A DNA stretch of 64,000 bases from NCBI GenBank assembly GCA_033239525.1, contig BSYO01000009.1, positions 11,677,299-11,741,298 of the forward strand. Direction: 5' to 3'. Of the stretch, positions 11,837 to 23,800 are shown in pieces. A program made the position numbers and the translations under genes. Source of the stretch: Nepenthes gracilis (lineage: Eukaryota > Streptophyta > Magnoliopsida > Caryophyllales > Nepenthaceae). The notes beneath the pieces are model-generated. The model made no database searches and was not told the origin of the DNA. It saw nothing but the letters and a program-made list of their open reading frames with translations. How positions within the stretch are numbered: the first letter of the stretch is position 1; each line of letters begins with the position of its first letter.

Positions 11837-14800
11837 GGGGAAAGGGGAGGAGGCGTGCGGTAGAAGTTATAGCCGTGGCAGAGAGGAGGAAAGAAAAGGA
11901 AAAGAAAAGAGAGAGAGGAGGTGTGCGAGGCGGAGGAGGGAGGGAGAGAGGAGAAGGGGTGTAGTGGCGCGGGAGGAGAGGAGCGCGTGGCCGGAGAGAG
12001 AAAGAGTAGAGAGGGAGTTAAAGGGGGAGGGAGGCAGAGGCACGAGGAGCGCGCGCGGCTGAGAAATAAGGAGGGAGAGAAGAAGAGAAGGGAAGAGGCG
12101 GTGGGAGGAAGAAGAGAGAGAGAGAGAGGCTGAAGTAGAGGGGAAGGGAGGAGAGAGGCGCAGGAGGCACCCACGGTAGGAGAGAAGAGCCGTTCGGGTC
12201 TTTCGGAGTATTCTTTTACCTGATTTGCTTAGTACAAGGTCGAGATAAGTATCTATAATTCCTATTTTTAGTCTGATTTAGCATTTAATGTATTTTGACT
12301 ACTATTTGGAGATTTTATTAACATGCATATTATTTTTATATATTCAATTTGTTTATCCTGTATATACATGTATGATTTACCGGTCAATTTGGGAGTTTTT
12401 ATCCGGGTTCTGTGACTTTTAGACGGTTTTACTATTATATGAAAATCTAAAAAATATCCGATACTGTATATTTTTGTATTAATATATTTGTATGGAAACG
12501 AGTATGAAACTTGCATTGGGCCAAGCATTTCACATGCATGTGTCCGGAGATTGTGGTCACTATTGTATATTATCTGATCAATTCCCGATAGGGAGATATC
12601 TGTTATCTAAAATTCCATTCCACTGGAAGGAATGACTCTGTTATAGTGACCTGCTCCCTTGTCTGGTATTTAAAATAAAATTTAATATATTCAGACATCC
12701 TAATATATCTAACAACTTGAGGAATTGCACCTAAAATCGCGGATGGAAAAACATAATAAGCAATCTTACCTCTAGGAGACAGAGTACATAGGTGGTTTAG
12801 CATATTGGCCTTACCTGCATTTGATCTAGCTTAAGGTTACCGGGTTAGTAGTAACCCTTTCCGCAAATTTAAACAATCGTAACTCAGATTTAGTACATGC
12901 TTTGTATTGCTGTATGAATTTGTATTCAGACTTTGATTTTGAGATTCACCGATTTTTTTTCCCATTGATGAGTTTTGGTATGTCTCGTGCATTTGATTTT
13001 GATTATATATTTTGATCTGGAATTTGGATTATCTATTTATGGCACTGATTCGGCTTTTGTTATCTACACTCGTGATTAGACATTTGGCCCAATGCAGCTG
13101 AGGAGCGTTTCAATTTAAGCAAAAGAAATCTTAATGAAGCCCTTGTTCTTGGATTGCCAGATTTTAGTGAAGTATTCATGGTGGAATTTGACACTTCCCA
13201 CGTTGGAGTTTGTTCAAAGCCAAAAAGGGGCGCCAGATTTCATATTTTAGTGAAAAAATGAACGAAACAAAGAAACAGTAGTGAGCTTATGATATGGAGT
13301 TTTATGGTGTAGTTCAAGACTAGCAGTTTTGGAAATGTTACTTGATCTACCAAGAATTCGTCCTCTACTCAAACTATGAAGCCCTGCACTTCACACCGAA
13401 AAGAAATTATATTCTAGACATGCCAAAGGGGTCTCATTTCTTCAAGAGTATAAATTTCTAATTAAGTACAAACCAGGGATGATGAACAAAGTTAATGATT
13501 CCCTTGGGTGAAAGGTATGCCTCCACCAAACTTTATCCTACGAAGTGGTTGTCTTTGACTTACTCCTAGAGCACTACATAGTGGACCCCACTTCAGCTGA
13601 ATACCGGAAGAATGTGCATGAGGGAAGAATGATTCCATCAGTAATGTGGATGGATTTTGGTTCAGGAAAAATCAGTTTTGCCTCCCTGTATGATCTCTGA
13701 CTTCATGTCATTACTAAACTTCAAGGGGGGTCTAGGAGGTCATTTTTGGCAAAGACAAGACCTTGGCTTTGGTACAAGAGAGGTACCATTGACCTATGAT
13801 GGTGTGAGATGTGGACAAGTTCATCAAAAGGTGTATAATTTGTCAAAGAACAAAGGAGGGAAGCTGAATCAAGGGCTATACCAGCCACTACCAGCTCTGA
13901 ATAGGCCTTGGGAAGAGGGCAGTATAGACTTTAGGCTTGGTCTCTCTAAGGCCTAAAATAGCTTTGACTCAATCTTTGTGGTGATTGATCAATTTCATTC
14001 CATTCAAAGACATTACAGATGCTTCCTGAGTTGCTCACCTGTTCTTCAACGAAATTATAGAGGCTTCAGGGAGTACCATGCACCATTATCTCCTACCGAG
14101 ATACACGATTCAGTAGCTACTTCTGGAGGACTCTGTGGGGACCAAACTACAATTTTTCAGCACGTGCCATCCTTAAACTGATCGGAAACTAATGTAGTCA
14201 ATCGCTCTCTTTGGAGGCTGCAAGGAGTTTAATCGGTCACCACCCCAAAAACTGGGACTTTGTGATACTGCAGTCAAAATTCGCATATAATGCCAATCCC
14301 TAACAAGAATAGGAGCAGCATGGAAGCTGAGGAACTGGTTGCTTACATCTTCTAACTTTGTGAACAGGTTAAGGCCAACTTGACACTAGCTAATATGCAA
14401 CACAAGCAAAAGCTGCTGATTCTCATAAGTGGATGTCGGGTATAGGAGGGTGATCTATTTATTGTATATATGAGAAAAGAGTGGTCCCAACTGTTACTTA
14501 TGTCAAGCTCAAAGATTGAATATTCGGTCCATGAAAAGTACTCAAGAGAATAAGTGCCAATGCATACAGGATGGACTTACCGGGAGGCCGCGGGATTAAT
14601 CCCACCTTCAACATCTCAGACCTTTATCCTTTTCATAGAGAAACTGATCCATTGTCAACTTCTCTGCTCAATCTCCCAACCACAATTACTGCACCTACCA
14701 ATCATGGATTGAATATACTTGATTTTAGGTTCATCACTGCTAAAAAAGGTACATACACCCAGTATCTTGTTTGATGGCACAAACTTGAATTTGAGGATGC

Positions 14801-17800
14801 TTGGATTATGTTGAGTTTGGTCACTCCCTTGTAGGTGGCTCAACAAACGGAAAAGTCATCAAAATACGGAGTACTGTAAACTGACTGCAGCAAATGACTA
14901 TAGCAAATGACCGGGAGACCGATTTGCTAGAGTGGCAAATTTCGGAAAGGCCGACGACATTGCGTAGAAAAAGGCCGAGGACATTGTGCAGTGAAAACTG
15001 AAGTTCATGATAAAGGCCGAAGTCTCTGGTTTAAGGACGAGGACTTTGTTAAGGGCCGTTGTGGGGCAAAATGGATAGTTGTGCCAAAATGATTGGTTGG
15101 GTCAAAATGGTCGGTTGTGTGGGAAATGCCGGTTGCACAGGAAATGCGGACCGCAACAAATTGACCGGTTGCGCAGGAAATGCAGATTGTGCAGGAAATG
15201 CTGGTTGCATGGAAATGACCGGTTGCAACAAATTGGCCAGTTGCGCAGAAATGACTAGTTGCAGCAAATTGGCCGGTTGCGTGGAAATAACCAGTTGCAG
15301 CAAAGTGGCCGGTTGGGCATATATCGGAGTGGCCAATTTGCTGGAGTGGCAAATTCTGGAGTAGAATTTGCCAGAGAGGAAATTTGGAGTGGAATTTTCC
15401 GGAGAGGAAATTTGAGGTGAATTTCTGAAGAGGAAATTCGGAGTGGATTTCCGGAGTGTAAATGCCGGAGTAGCATTTGCCGAATTAGAATTTACCGGTT
15501 TGGATTTACTGGTATGAAATTAGCGGTATAAATTTGGTTGGTATGGTTGGCAAGCAAGTGGCCGATCAACAGAAGGTTGATCGGTTGAAAGAAAAATCCG
15601 GTCAACATCTTGTTGACCGGCTGATAAAGGAAGATAGCTTACCTGGAATGCTGGTAGCTTACTGTGCAGAGTAGTTGACTTACCAGAGTTGGTAAGTTTT
15701 GTAGAGCAAGTAGTTGTCATGCAGAGAGCATGCGCTGCCTGTGCAGAGAGTAGTTTGACTTGCAAAGCATGCGTGTTTCGGGAAAGTGCGGGAACTGGTA
15801 AAATCGCAGGAAAAGACGGGTTTGGTGAGACAAATCAGTTGCAAGAATCGTGTCAAGTGAGCAGATGATTTTGTAGTCAAAGTCTTTATAAGGACGTACC
15901 AAGCGTTTCAGGCAAAGTGACAGATAGACAGACACATAAGAGAGAGAGCGGCAAGATAGTAGCAGTGCAACGAAGAGTGAAACGGAGCTCTTGACGTTCA
16001 CTACTTGCCGTCATATTTGTAAAATTAAAGAGAGTGGAGTGTACTACTAGTGAGAGGAAGGAGAAGAAAAATAGAGAGATGAGAGCGAAGGAGAGTTTCT
16101 TTATTCTAGAGTTGTTTTTCTTATTCTGTCTCGAGTGTGTAGCGGATACTCTGTTTATGGGATTTTTTGTAACCAATTTTACATAGTGGAAGCCTGTTCG
16201 GAGTTTGTTCCATGGTTTTTCACTTCGACTTATGAAGGGTTTTCACGTTAAAAACGTTGTGCAATTTTTATTATTATGCTCACTAAATTGGTAATTATCG
16301 ACCGATGGGGGGTTCCGGTTTTTTCGCTGTGTCGTATTGTGTGTGAATCCTGGTGTTGAACCCCAACAAGTGGTATCAGAGCCAAGTTGTAAACCTTAGA
16401 TTTGATGGCATTATCGTCGAGGAATATGCTGCTTAGTGTGGAGTAGTTTAATGGGTAAAATAATTTCATCCATTGGTAGAAAAGGATGAGGAATATTTTA
16501 ACTCGAGAAGGGACGGTGAAAGCACTACAGAGGAAGGAAAATAGGCCAGAGAACATGACGGAGGATGAGTGGCAAGACAGGAGGGATCTTGCTAATTACG
16601 TGATCAAATTGTGTTTTGCGGATAACACTCTTCAGGAAGTCACTGGCTTGTTGGACCTAGCGGAGGTTTGGGAGATGTTTGAAAGCCGATACAAGTCCAA
16701 GTTCTTGACGACGAGGTTGCATGTAAAGTAGTTCTAGTGCCTGCGTCTGTCGAAAGGAGGGAGCTTTGAGAAGCACTTGGACAAGTTTAACCGGATCGTG
16801 ACGTAGATATCAGCCCTTGATGAGAATATCAATGAGGAAGATAAAGCGTTGGTGTTACTGGCGTTCTTGCCGGGCCTCGACGATCACATTATCATGACAC
16901 TGCTGTTCGAAACGGACACGCTCAAACTGGACGAGGTCATAGCTTCCCTGCTTATGAATGAGTCAAGGCGGAGGAAAAGCGGTAAGGCCTCATGCTCTAA
17001 GCCAAGTCTGCTTGTGGCAATCAGTGGTCGAGGATGAGGGAAATCGAGCAAATAAGGCGGAGGCGGCAAATTGGAGAAGAGCAACAGCTGGAACAAGTTT
17101 CAGGAGAGAACCTTCTTCCATTGTGGCAAAAAGGGCCACATAAAGTGGGATTGCTCGCAAAGGAAGCAGGAGGAGGGCGGAGGCAATAGTCAGGAGAGAC
17201 GGGATCATGATGATGATTGGGATACTGTTGCTTTCTGCAGAGACCTCCTAGTTATCCACGCAGGGAAAGTACAGAGCTTACTGTGTCAGAAGACGAGTTG
17301 GGTGATGGACAGTGGGGCCTCACACCATGTGATACTGAGAAAGTCCCACTTTGTGAGTTATACGCCTGTTGGCCACGGGGTATTGAAGATGGGTAGCAGT
17401 GGCTCATCAAGGGTTATTGATATTGGGGATGTTTGCTTGATAACAAGCAACAGAAACAAGTTTATGCTGAAGGGCATGCGACATGTCCCAAATTTGAGGT
17501 TGAATGTGATTTCAATCGGGAAGCTTGACGAAGAAGGATTCAGGACGGCATTTGGTGACGGCTAGTGGAAACTCACCAAAGGCTTTTCAATTATGGCAAG
17601 GGGAAGTAGGAGATTAGGTCGGTATCTGATGAAAGCTTGGGTTGCTAAGAAAAATGTTAAGGTGACCAATGAGGGCATTGGTCAAGATGGTAGGAGGAGG
17701 TTGCCAAGGTGGAGTATAAGGAAGAATGATACGACCACGGAAGAGCTAAAGGGGAGTGAGACTACTTCAAGTTTAGTAGAATGGAAGAAGGTATCATTCA

Positions 17801-20800
17801 GGCTTGTGGAGACCGACGTCGGGATGCCAATTGAGGGAAAGCTGTCGAAAGGCAGGTGATGACTGTCACTAGGAAAATGCAAAAGTTTCCCCTACAAGGT
17901 CATAAGAGGAAGTTTATTAAGTTTGGTCATTCCCTTGTGGGTGGCTCAACAAATGAAAAAGTCATCAAAATACAGAGTATTGCAAATTAGCTGCAGCAAA
18001 TGACTGCAGCAAATGACTAGGAGACCAATTTGCAAGAGTGGCAAAATTCGGAAAGGCCGAGGACATTGCGTAGAAAAAGGTTGAGGACATTACGCAGTGA
18101 AGACCGAAGTCCATGATAAAGGCCGAAGTCTATAATAAAGGCTAAAGTATCTGGTTAAAGGATGAGGACTTTGTTAAGGGCCTTTGTGGGGCAAAATGGC
18201 TGGTTGTGCCAAAATGATCGGTTGGGTCAAAATGGCCGGTTGCGCAGGAAATGCTGGTTGTAGCAAATTGACCGGTTGCACAGGAAATGCCTGTTGCGCA
18301 GAAATGACCGGTTGTAGTAAATTGGCCGGCTGGGCGGAAATGACCGGTTGGAGCCAAGGTGACCAATTTGCCGGTTAGGCATATCTTGGAGCGGTCAATT
18401 TGCTAAAGTGGCAAATTCCACAGTAGAATTTATCGGAGAGAAAATCTGGAGTGAATTTTCGAAGAGGAAATCCAGGGTGGGAAATTCTAGAGTGGAATTT
18501 GCTTGAGAGGAAATTTAGAGTAAATTTCCAGAGTGGATTTCTGGAGTTCAAATGCCGGAGTAGCATTTGCAGGATTGGAATTTACCGGTATAAATTTGGC
18601 CGGTATGGTTGGCAAGCAAGTGGCCGGTCAATAGAAGGTTGACCGACCGATTGAGAGAAAAATCCGATCAACATCCTGTTGACCGGCTGAGAAAGGAAGA
18701 TAGCTTGTCTGGAATGCTGGCAGCTTACTATACAGAATAGTTTACTTACTGGAGTTGGTAAGTTTGGCAGAGCAGGTAGCTATCATGCAGAGAGCATGCG
18801 CCATCTGTGTGCAGAGAGCAGTTGACTGCAGAGCATGCGTGTCTAGGAAAAGTATGGGAACTGGTGAAATCGCAGGAAAAGATAGGGTTGGTGAGACAAA
18901 TCATCTGCAAGAATCGTGTCAAGTGAACAAATAATTTTGGAACCAAAGTTTTTATAAAGGTGCACTGGTGCTTCAGGCAAAGTCATTGATAGACAAACAC
19001 ACAAGGGACAGAGCGGTAGGATAGCAGCAGTACAATGGAGAATGAAACGGAGCTCTTGACGTTCACTATTTGCCACTACACTTGTAAAATTAAAGAGAGT
19101 GGAGTACACCACCAGTGAGAAGAAGGAGAGAAGAAAAATAGAGAGATAAGAGCGATGGAGAATTTCCTTACTTTTGAGTTGTTTTTTCTGATTCTGTCTC
19201 GGGTGTGTAACGGATGCTCTATCTCGAGGGTTTTTGTAACCAATTTTATATAGTGGAAGCTTATTCGGAGTTTGTCCCGTGGTTTTTCCCTTCGACTTGT
19301 GAAGGATGTCCATGATAAAAATATTGTGCAATTTTTGTTCCTGTGCTCATTAAATTGGTAATTGTTGATCGACGGGGGTTTAGGTTTTTCCGCTGCGCCG
19401 GGTTGTGTGTCAATCCGGGTGTCAAACCCCAGCAAATTAGTTATAAGGAGTTCAGAAAACGTAATCTGTGATTTATGGAAGAAAGTAACTGTTTCCAACT
19501 CATGAAGTTTTTTCCCACCAGAGGAGGAGGATGCAGCCGAAATCCTTATTTGTAACATAAAAAGTTCCAAGGAAAATCCATGTGACCGTGGGTAAAATTA
19601 TCGATATCGACCATATAAGTATTAATCATATCAGATAATATGTATTGGTATTTATTATATTAGAAGAAAAAAATTCTAAGTTTTATAAGTTGACAGACAA
19701 ATATCAGTCAATATATCAGTTAAATTGGGTATATCGACCGATATTTTTAGTATTGGATGATATATCACCTTATTTTGTTGATATGACAATACATTTTAAT
19801 TTTGTCGTGGTATTGAAAAACATCAGCCGATATTGTTGTCTGTGCATGTGACGCAATAAATGTTGGAGGAAGTACCAAAGAAATGATTCTTATAAAGAAA
19901 GGTTGATGTCAGTCCCAAGGGCTGCTGAAGGACAGTTCCAAAAGTGCAGCATCTCCAAGAGCCACTGATGTTCCAGTGCGCATCTGTTGTCTCCCTATTC
20001 CTTTTCTAATACAGCAACTTAAAAGGAGAAGGGAAGTCCAATTTCATTTCATGTGTTAAACTGTTAGAGCTTTAGCCTCTCTCAATAGTAGTTGATCATC
20101 CAATTGATGAGTGATTTCCTATCACTTAAGTAAGATCAATGGAAGGTGAGTGATTTCCTTTCCATTTTGCAATTGCCCTGCCCTTATTGAACTACTCAAG
20201 CCCTACTGTTGGTTGAGTTTTCTGTTTTTGCTATTCTGATTCAATCGAGTAAAAGCCAATTACGATTTCCTTGCTGTTGGTTCAGGCTTGTACTGCATCA
20301 ATTGTATTATATTTAAGTTGGTTATGATTTACTATTATTCTAGCCTTACAACGAAAACAAAGCATTGACGTTGGATTTGTGTGATAAGCATGGATAATAA
20401 TATTGATATTGGTATCTATCACAACTATATTAGTATTTGTCACATTTGAATCTTTTTTTTTTTTGGGGGAAGAATAAGCTTATTGGGAATTATCAGCTGA
20501 GATATTGCCAACACTACAACATTTCGCAATTTTAACATTGTATTAGAAAATATTGGTGTCAATGGCCTAATATCGATATATATTTGCTAATATATTAAAT
20601 ATTGACTGATATTTCATTCCATTGTAAGTGTAAAAATATGCATAGAAAAAGGTTAAAGTTATTCCATCTCTCTTCTTTTAAAAAGAAAATACAATTTCTA
20701 GGAATTGTTACTCTTGGAAACAGTAAGTTAATCTGGATGATGCGGGACTTTATAACATAGAACAAGGAATTAGAATACTTGAACAAAAAATTGAAAAAAA

Positions 20801-23800
20801 AAAAAAGAAAGGAATGGGACAAGTAGAGGCAATTGATAAACCTGACCAAACTAATCATTTTCCCTTGATTTTTAATATTAGAAGTTATCTTAGGTTCTTA
20901 AGGGAAGGGATTGAGGTATCTTTTCCAACCAAAAACAGGCCATTTGACAAGGAGGTTTGAAATTGTTGAGGCTTGTTAATGGTTTCCTTCAAGCTTTTCA
21001 TTAGTCTGCCTCTACCCCTTCTGCAGGTATTGTTTTCATTCCCTCCCATCTCCCTTACAAGTGCATTAAAAGTTTGTCACCTTCTGTCATCACACCACCT
21101 CAAACGTGTCTCTCTTATTATGGAGAGGAAATATGTTTGCCATACATAGGGGCATTGCATGGAACATATATTAAAGCAGTAGAATATGGATCATCATTTT
21201 CCTTACCTAGCGATCCTTCTTATTAAGGTCACTTGATACCATTTGAAGTAAAAGATAGGAAGAGAATTACTCATTTGATTTTAGATATTGTGTATATATA
21301 TATTTTTTTTATTTGAGGCAGGATGACCAGGTAAGGATTTATGAATTTTCAAACTATGGTTTTAGATAATCCTATAAAATACAGAATACCTGAAACATAT
21401 CTTATCAACATAGCATAGAAAAAAAATAACTAAGATCCTTGAAACCAAAAATACCGGATACCTCTGAACCATACACCCTGCACATAGAGCTGTTTATAAC
21501 CACCGACTTGAAACAGGTTCTCCAGAAAATCAGGAATAGATAACCTAACCGTTTCAATGTTTGATTAGCTTACTAAGAGCCAAAGGGGAGCCGCCAATTG
21601 ACTGGAAGACCATGTGGTTTCTCTGCAATCAAACATGGTAAATGGCAGCTACAAAAGTGACCTTTCAAAGATAATTAGCAGCAGCATTCCATTTCCAAAG
21701 CTACATAGCCACCTTAGCTCAGTGTAACGAGCTCAATCAAAGTGCAGCTGCTCTGAGGAGTGCAGCAGCTTTGGGACCTGGTTTCATATGTCAGTAAAAT
21801 TGCCAAAATCATAGGAAAGTCCAAAGTATTGGTTATGTTTCATCCAGAAGGAACTATATTTTTGATATTGATAAGAACATGGACCTATGAAGATTTACAT
21901 CATCAATAATTTCCCTGCACAACTACAGTTATGTTCATCCAATTTTTCCAAGTAGATCATCTGTAAACAGTAAACCTCTTGAAGATATAAAAGGTCCCTG
22001 GCTTCTATTATTCTCAGAGTACTCAACAGTTCGAGTTATTTACAGCTGAATGCTGAAGTGTTACTCATACGATAATATGTTTGGAATCAACTAGCTTGTG
22101 AACAATGGCTCTATCATCTGCTTAAGAGGGTACACATTTGCCTATTATATATCATGCCTCAAGCACCACTCACCAGCAATTGTGCTTGTGTCCCTTGCAT
22201 TTCTTATCCTTTCTTGTACTTCTTGTCATCATTTGGCATTCCTTGTTTCTTTTTTGTTCAGATGACACTTCGTCAAGTATATGCTTACTCTATACAAACT
22301 TTTGCTTTCTTTTTCAATCATTTTCACTGAAGTTTCGTTCCACCATGAATGCTGAAACATTAATGTGGTGACCTAAATCTGAGTCACCCGACCCGGCCAG
22401 GACCAACCATACGGAAACCTCAATAATAAATATTTATCATAAATAAAACATAATTACGATAATATTATCATGAAGTCCTTTGTCGCAATGATAAGATAAA
22501 CAAAATAGAAATGTCCAAATATATCAAAATTCTAAAGGTTGTAACCTTGAAATAAGTAGCACTCTACTATTGCCACACTCAACATAAAATTACAGATGGG
22601 CTCCGGGATCCTCTACTTGTATGCTCCTCAACAAGTGCTCGATTTCCGACTAGTTCTATTGCCCTATACTAATCTAGATTCAAGAAAACATAAGAGTAAA
22701 CCAAAAGCTCAAAAAGTGATATGATAAAAACTGTTGGAAGCAATGACCAATTCAGATAATAATATCAATGGAAAGCAAAGCAATACCAATATTATGACAA
22801 CCAACTACCACTATTTGGGACTTCATGCTACATTGTAATGCCGACTTAAGGACAATATAAGTATCAAATATCCAGGGTTACCACCAAACTCATAAGGCCA
22901 TGAATATAACCTAAATTCTATTGAATCTAAATATCAATAAGAAGTCAGGTTCCATTGAACCTATTGCAACAGATATCACTGCTACAAAAGATTACTCAAG
23001 AATCTCCTCGGATCTTTTTTCATATAAACCAATGACTACGTATTCATGCCATGGCGATTAGAAGGCCACTACAAGGTAATCGATACTTGCATATATGACA
23101 TCCAACCACAAAGGAATGGTGGTTAATTGAGTTACAAAAATATCATTTTTAAGTATATATTTAACTTTTTCTCAAAAGGCCAAAATGAATGTTCAAAAAT
23201 GGATGCAAAATATCCCCTTTTAACATATCAAAAACATCATTAATCAATGGAGACACATTCCATTAGAAGCAATAGAAATATTATCACCGAATGGTGGAAA
23301 TTTCACTTGTCTCGATTTTCCTCCTTCAAACCATAGAAGCATGCATGAACAGCCTCCGTGGACTTCACAAACACGAGCTTCTCTTCACATTTGATGAATG
23401 AATTCAGGCCTCCTCTTCTCCAATAGATGGCACGGTTCCAAGGGAGAAAAAAGGACAAGGAATCTCTAGGTTCTTGCACTTAGTTTTCTCTCCTCTCTTC
23501 TTTTCTTTTCCATGGAAGTATTTTCTTTTTCCTCCTTCTAAGAATGAAATTTTCTTCTTCTCACCCTCCAAGGTGGTGGCACAAGTGAGAGAATTGAAAG
23601 ACTACAAAGGCTTCTAGGTTAAGTTAAGTGGAGACTAGGTTTTTAGTGTTTTTGTTTTCCCTCCTTTAGACTCTTCTCCCAAAATTTGAATAGGCTCTTC
23701 TCAGCCGTCAAGTCTGCCATTTTCTCCTCCTCAAAATGCTAGCCATTACTTAGGATAATTAGGGTTCACAACTAACAACAAAAAGGGGGGGCCCTTCTCA

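Larger units (their letters stand above)
11646..13018 (+). mobile_element. Probable solo LTR in chromovirus RT
   Basis: Starts TGTAATATCCCGG, the LTR start typical of the Tekay-like LTRs here, and is flanked by GGAAT (11641-11645) and GGAAT (13019-13023). Its last bases are not CA, so the right end is less certain. The interior has an AAT microsatellite, a long purine tract and a 'GGTCGAGATAAGTATCT' motif also found in the LTR at 53088 ('GGTCGAAATAAGTATCT'). Confidence 0.55.
14809..19434 (+). mobile_element. Ty1/copia element, internally deleted
   Basis: Two LTRs of about 1.5 kb (14809-16368 and 17915-19434), a Met-type PBS right after the first, gag and protease, and a purine-rich stretch AAGAGGAAG before the second. 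The flanks GATTA (14804-14808) and AATTA (19435-19439) form a one-mismatch 5-bp duplication. The interior is only about 1.55 kb, because integrase, RT and RNase H are missing. It inserted in the chromodomain of the chromovirus at 10089-20300. Confidence 0.85.
10089..20300 (+). mobile_element. Ty3/gypsy chromovirus, complete span with nested insertions
   Basis: Bounded by two related LTRs (10089-10929 and 19532-20300) with a Met-type primer-binding site after the first and a polypurine tract before the second. The flanks ATTAT (10084-10088) and ATTGT (20301-20305) make a one-mismatch 5-bp target duplication. The interior holds remnants of RT (11538-11645), RNase H, integrase and a chromodomain (13077-14808, resuming at 19435), in gypsy order. 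It was later hit by a solo LTR at 11646 and by a copia element at 14809. All frames are broken, so the element is dead. Confidence 0.75.

Noticed and set aside
11791..12174. Pro/Ser/Leu-rich 127-residue ORF on the minus strand and an Arg/Glu-rich ORF on the plus strand
   Set aside because: Both are translations of the purine tract and AAT microsatellite.
15005..15364. Cys/Gly/Asn-rich repeat proteins on both strands
   Set aside because: Products of the copia LTR minisatellite.
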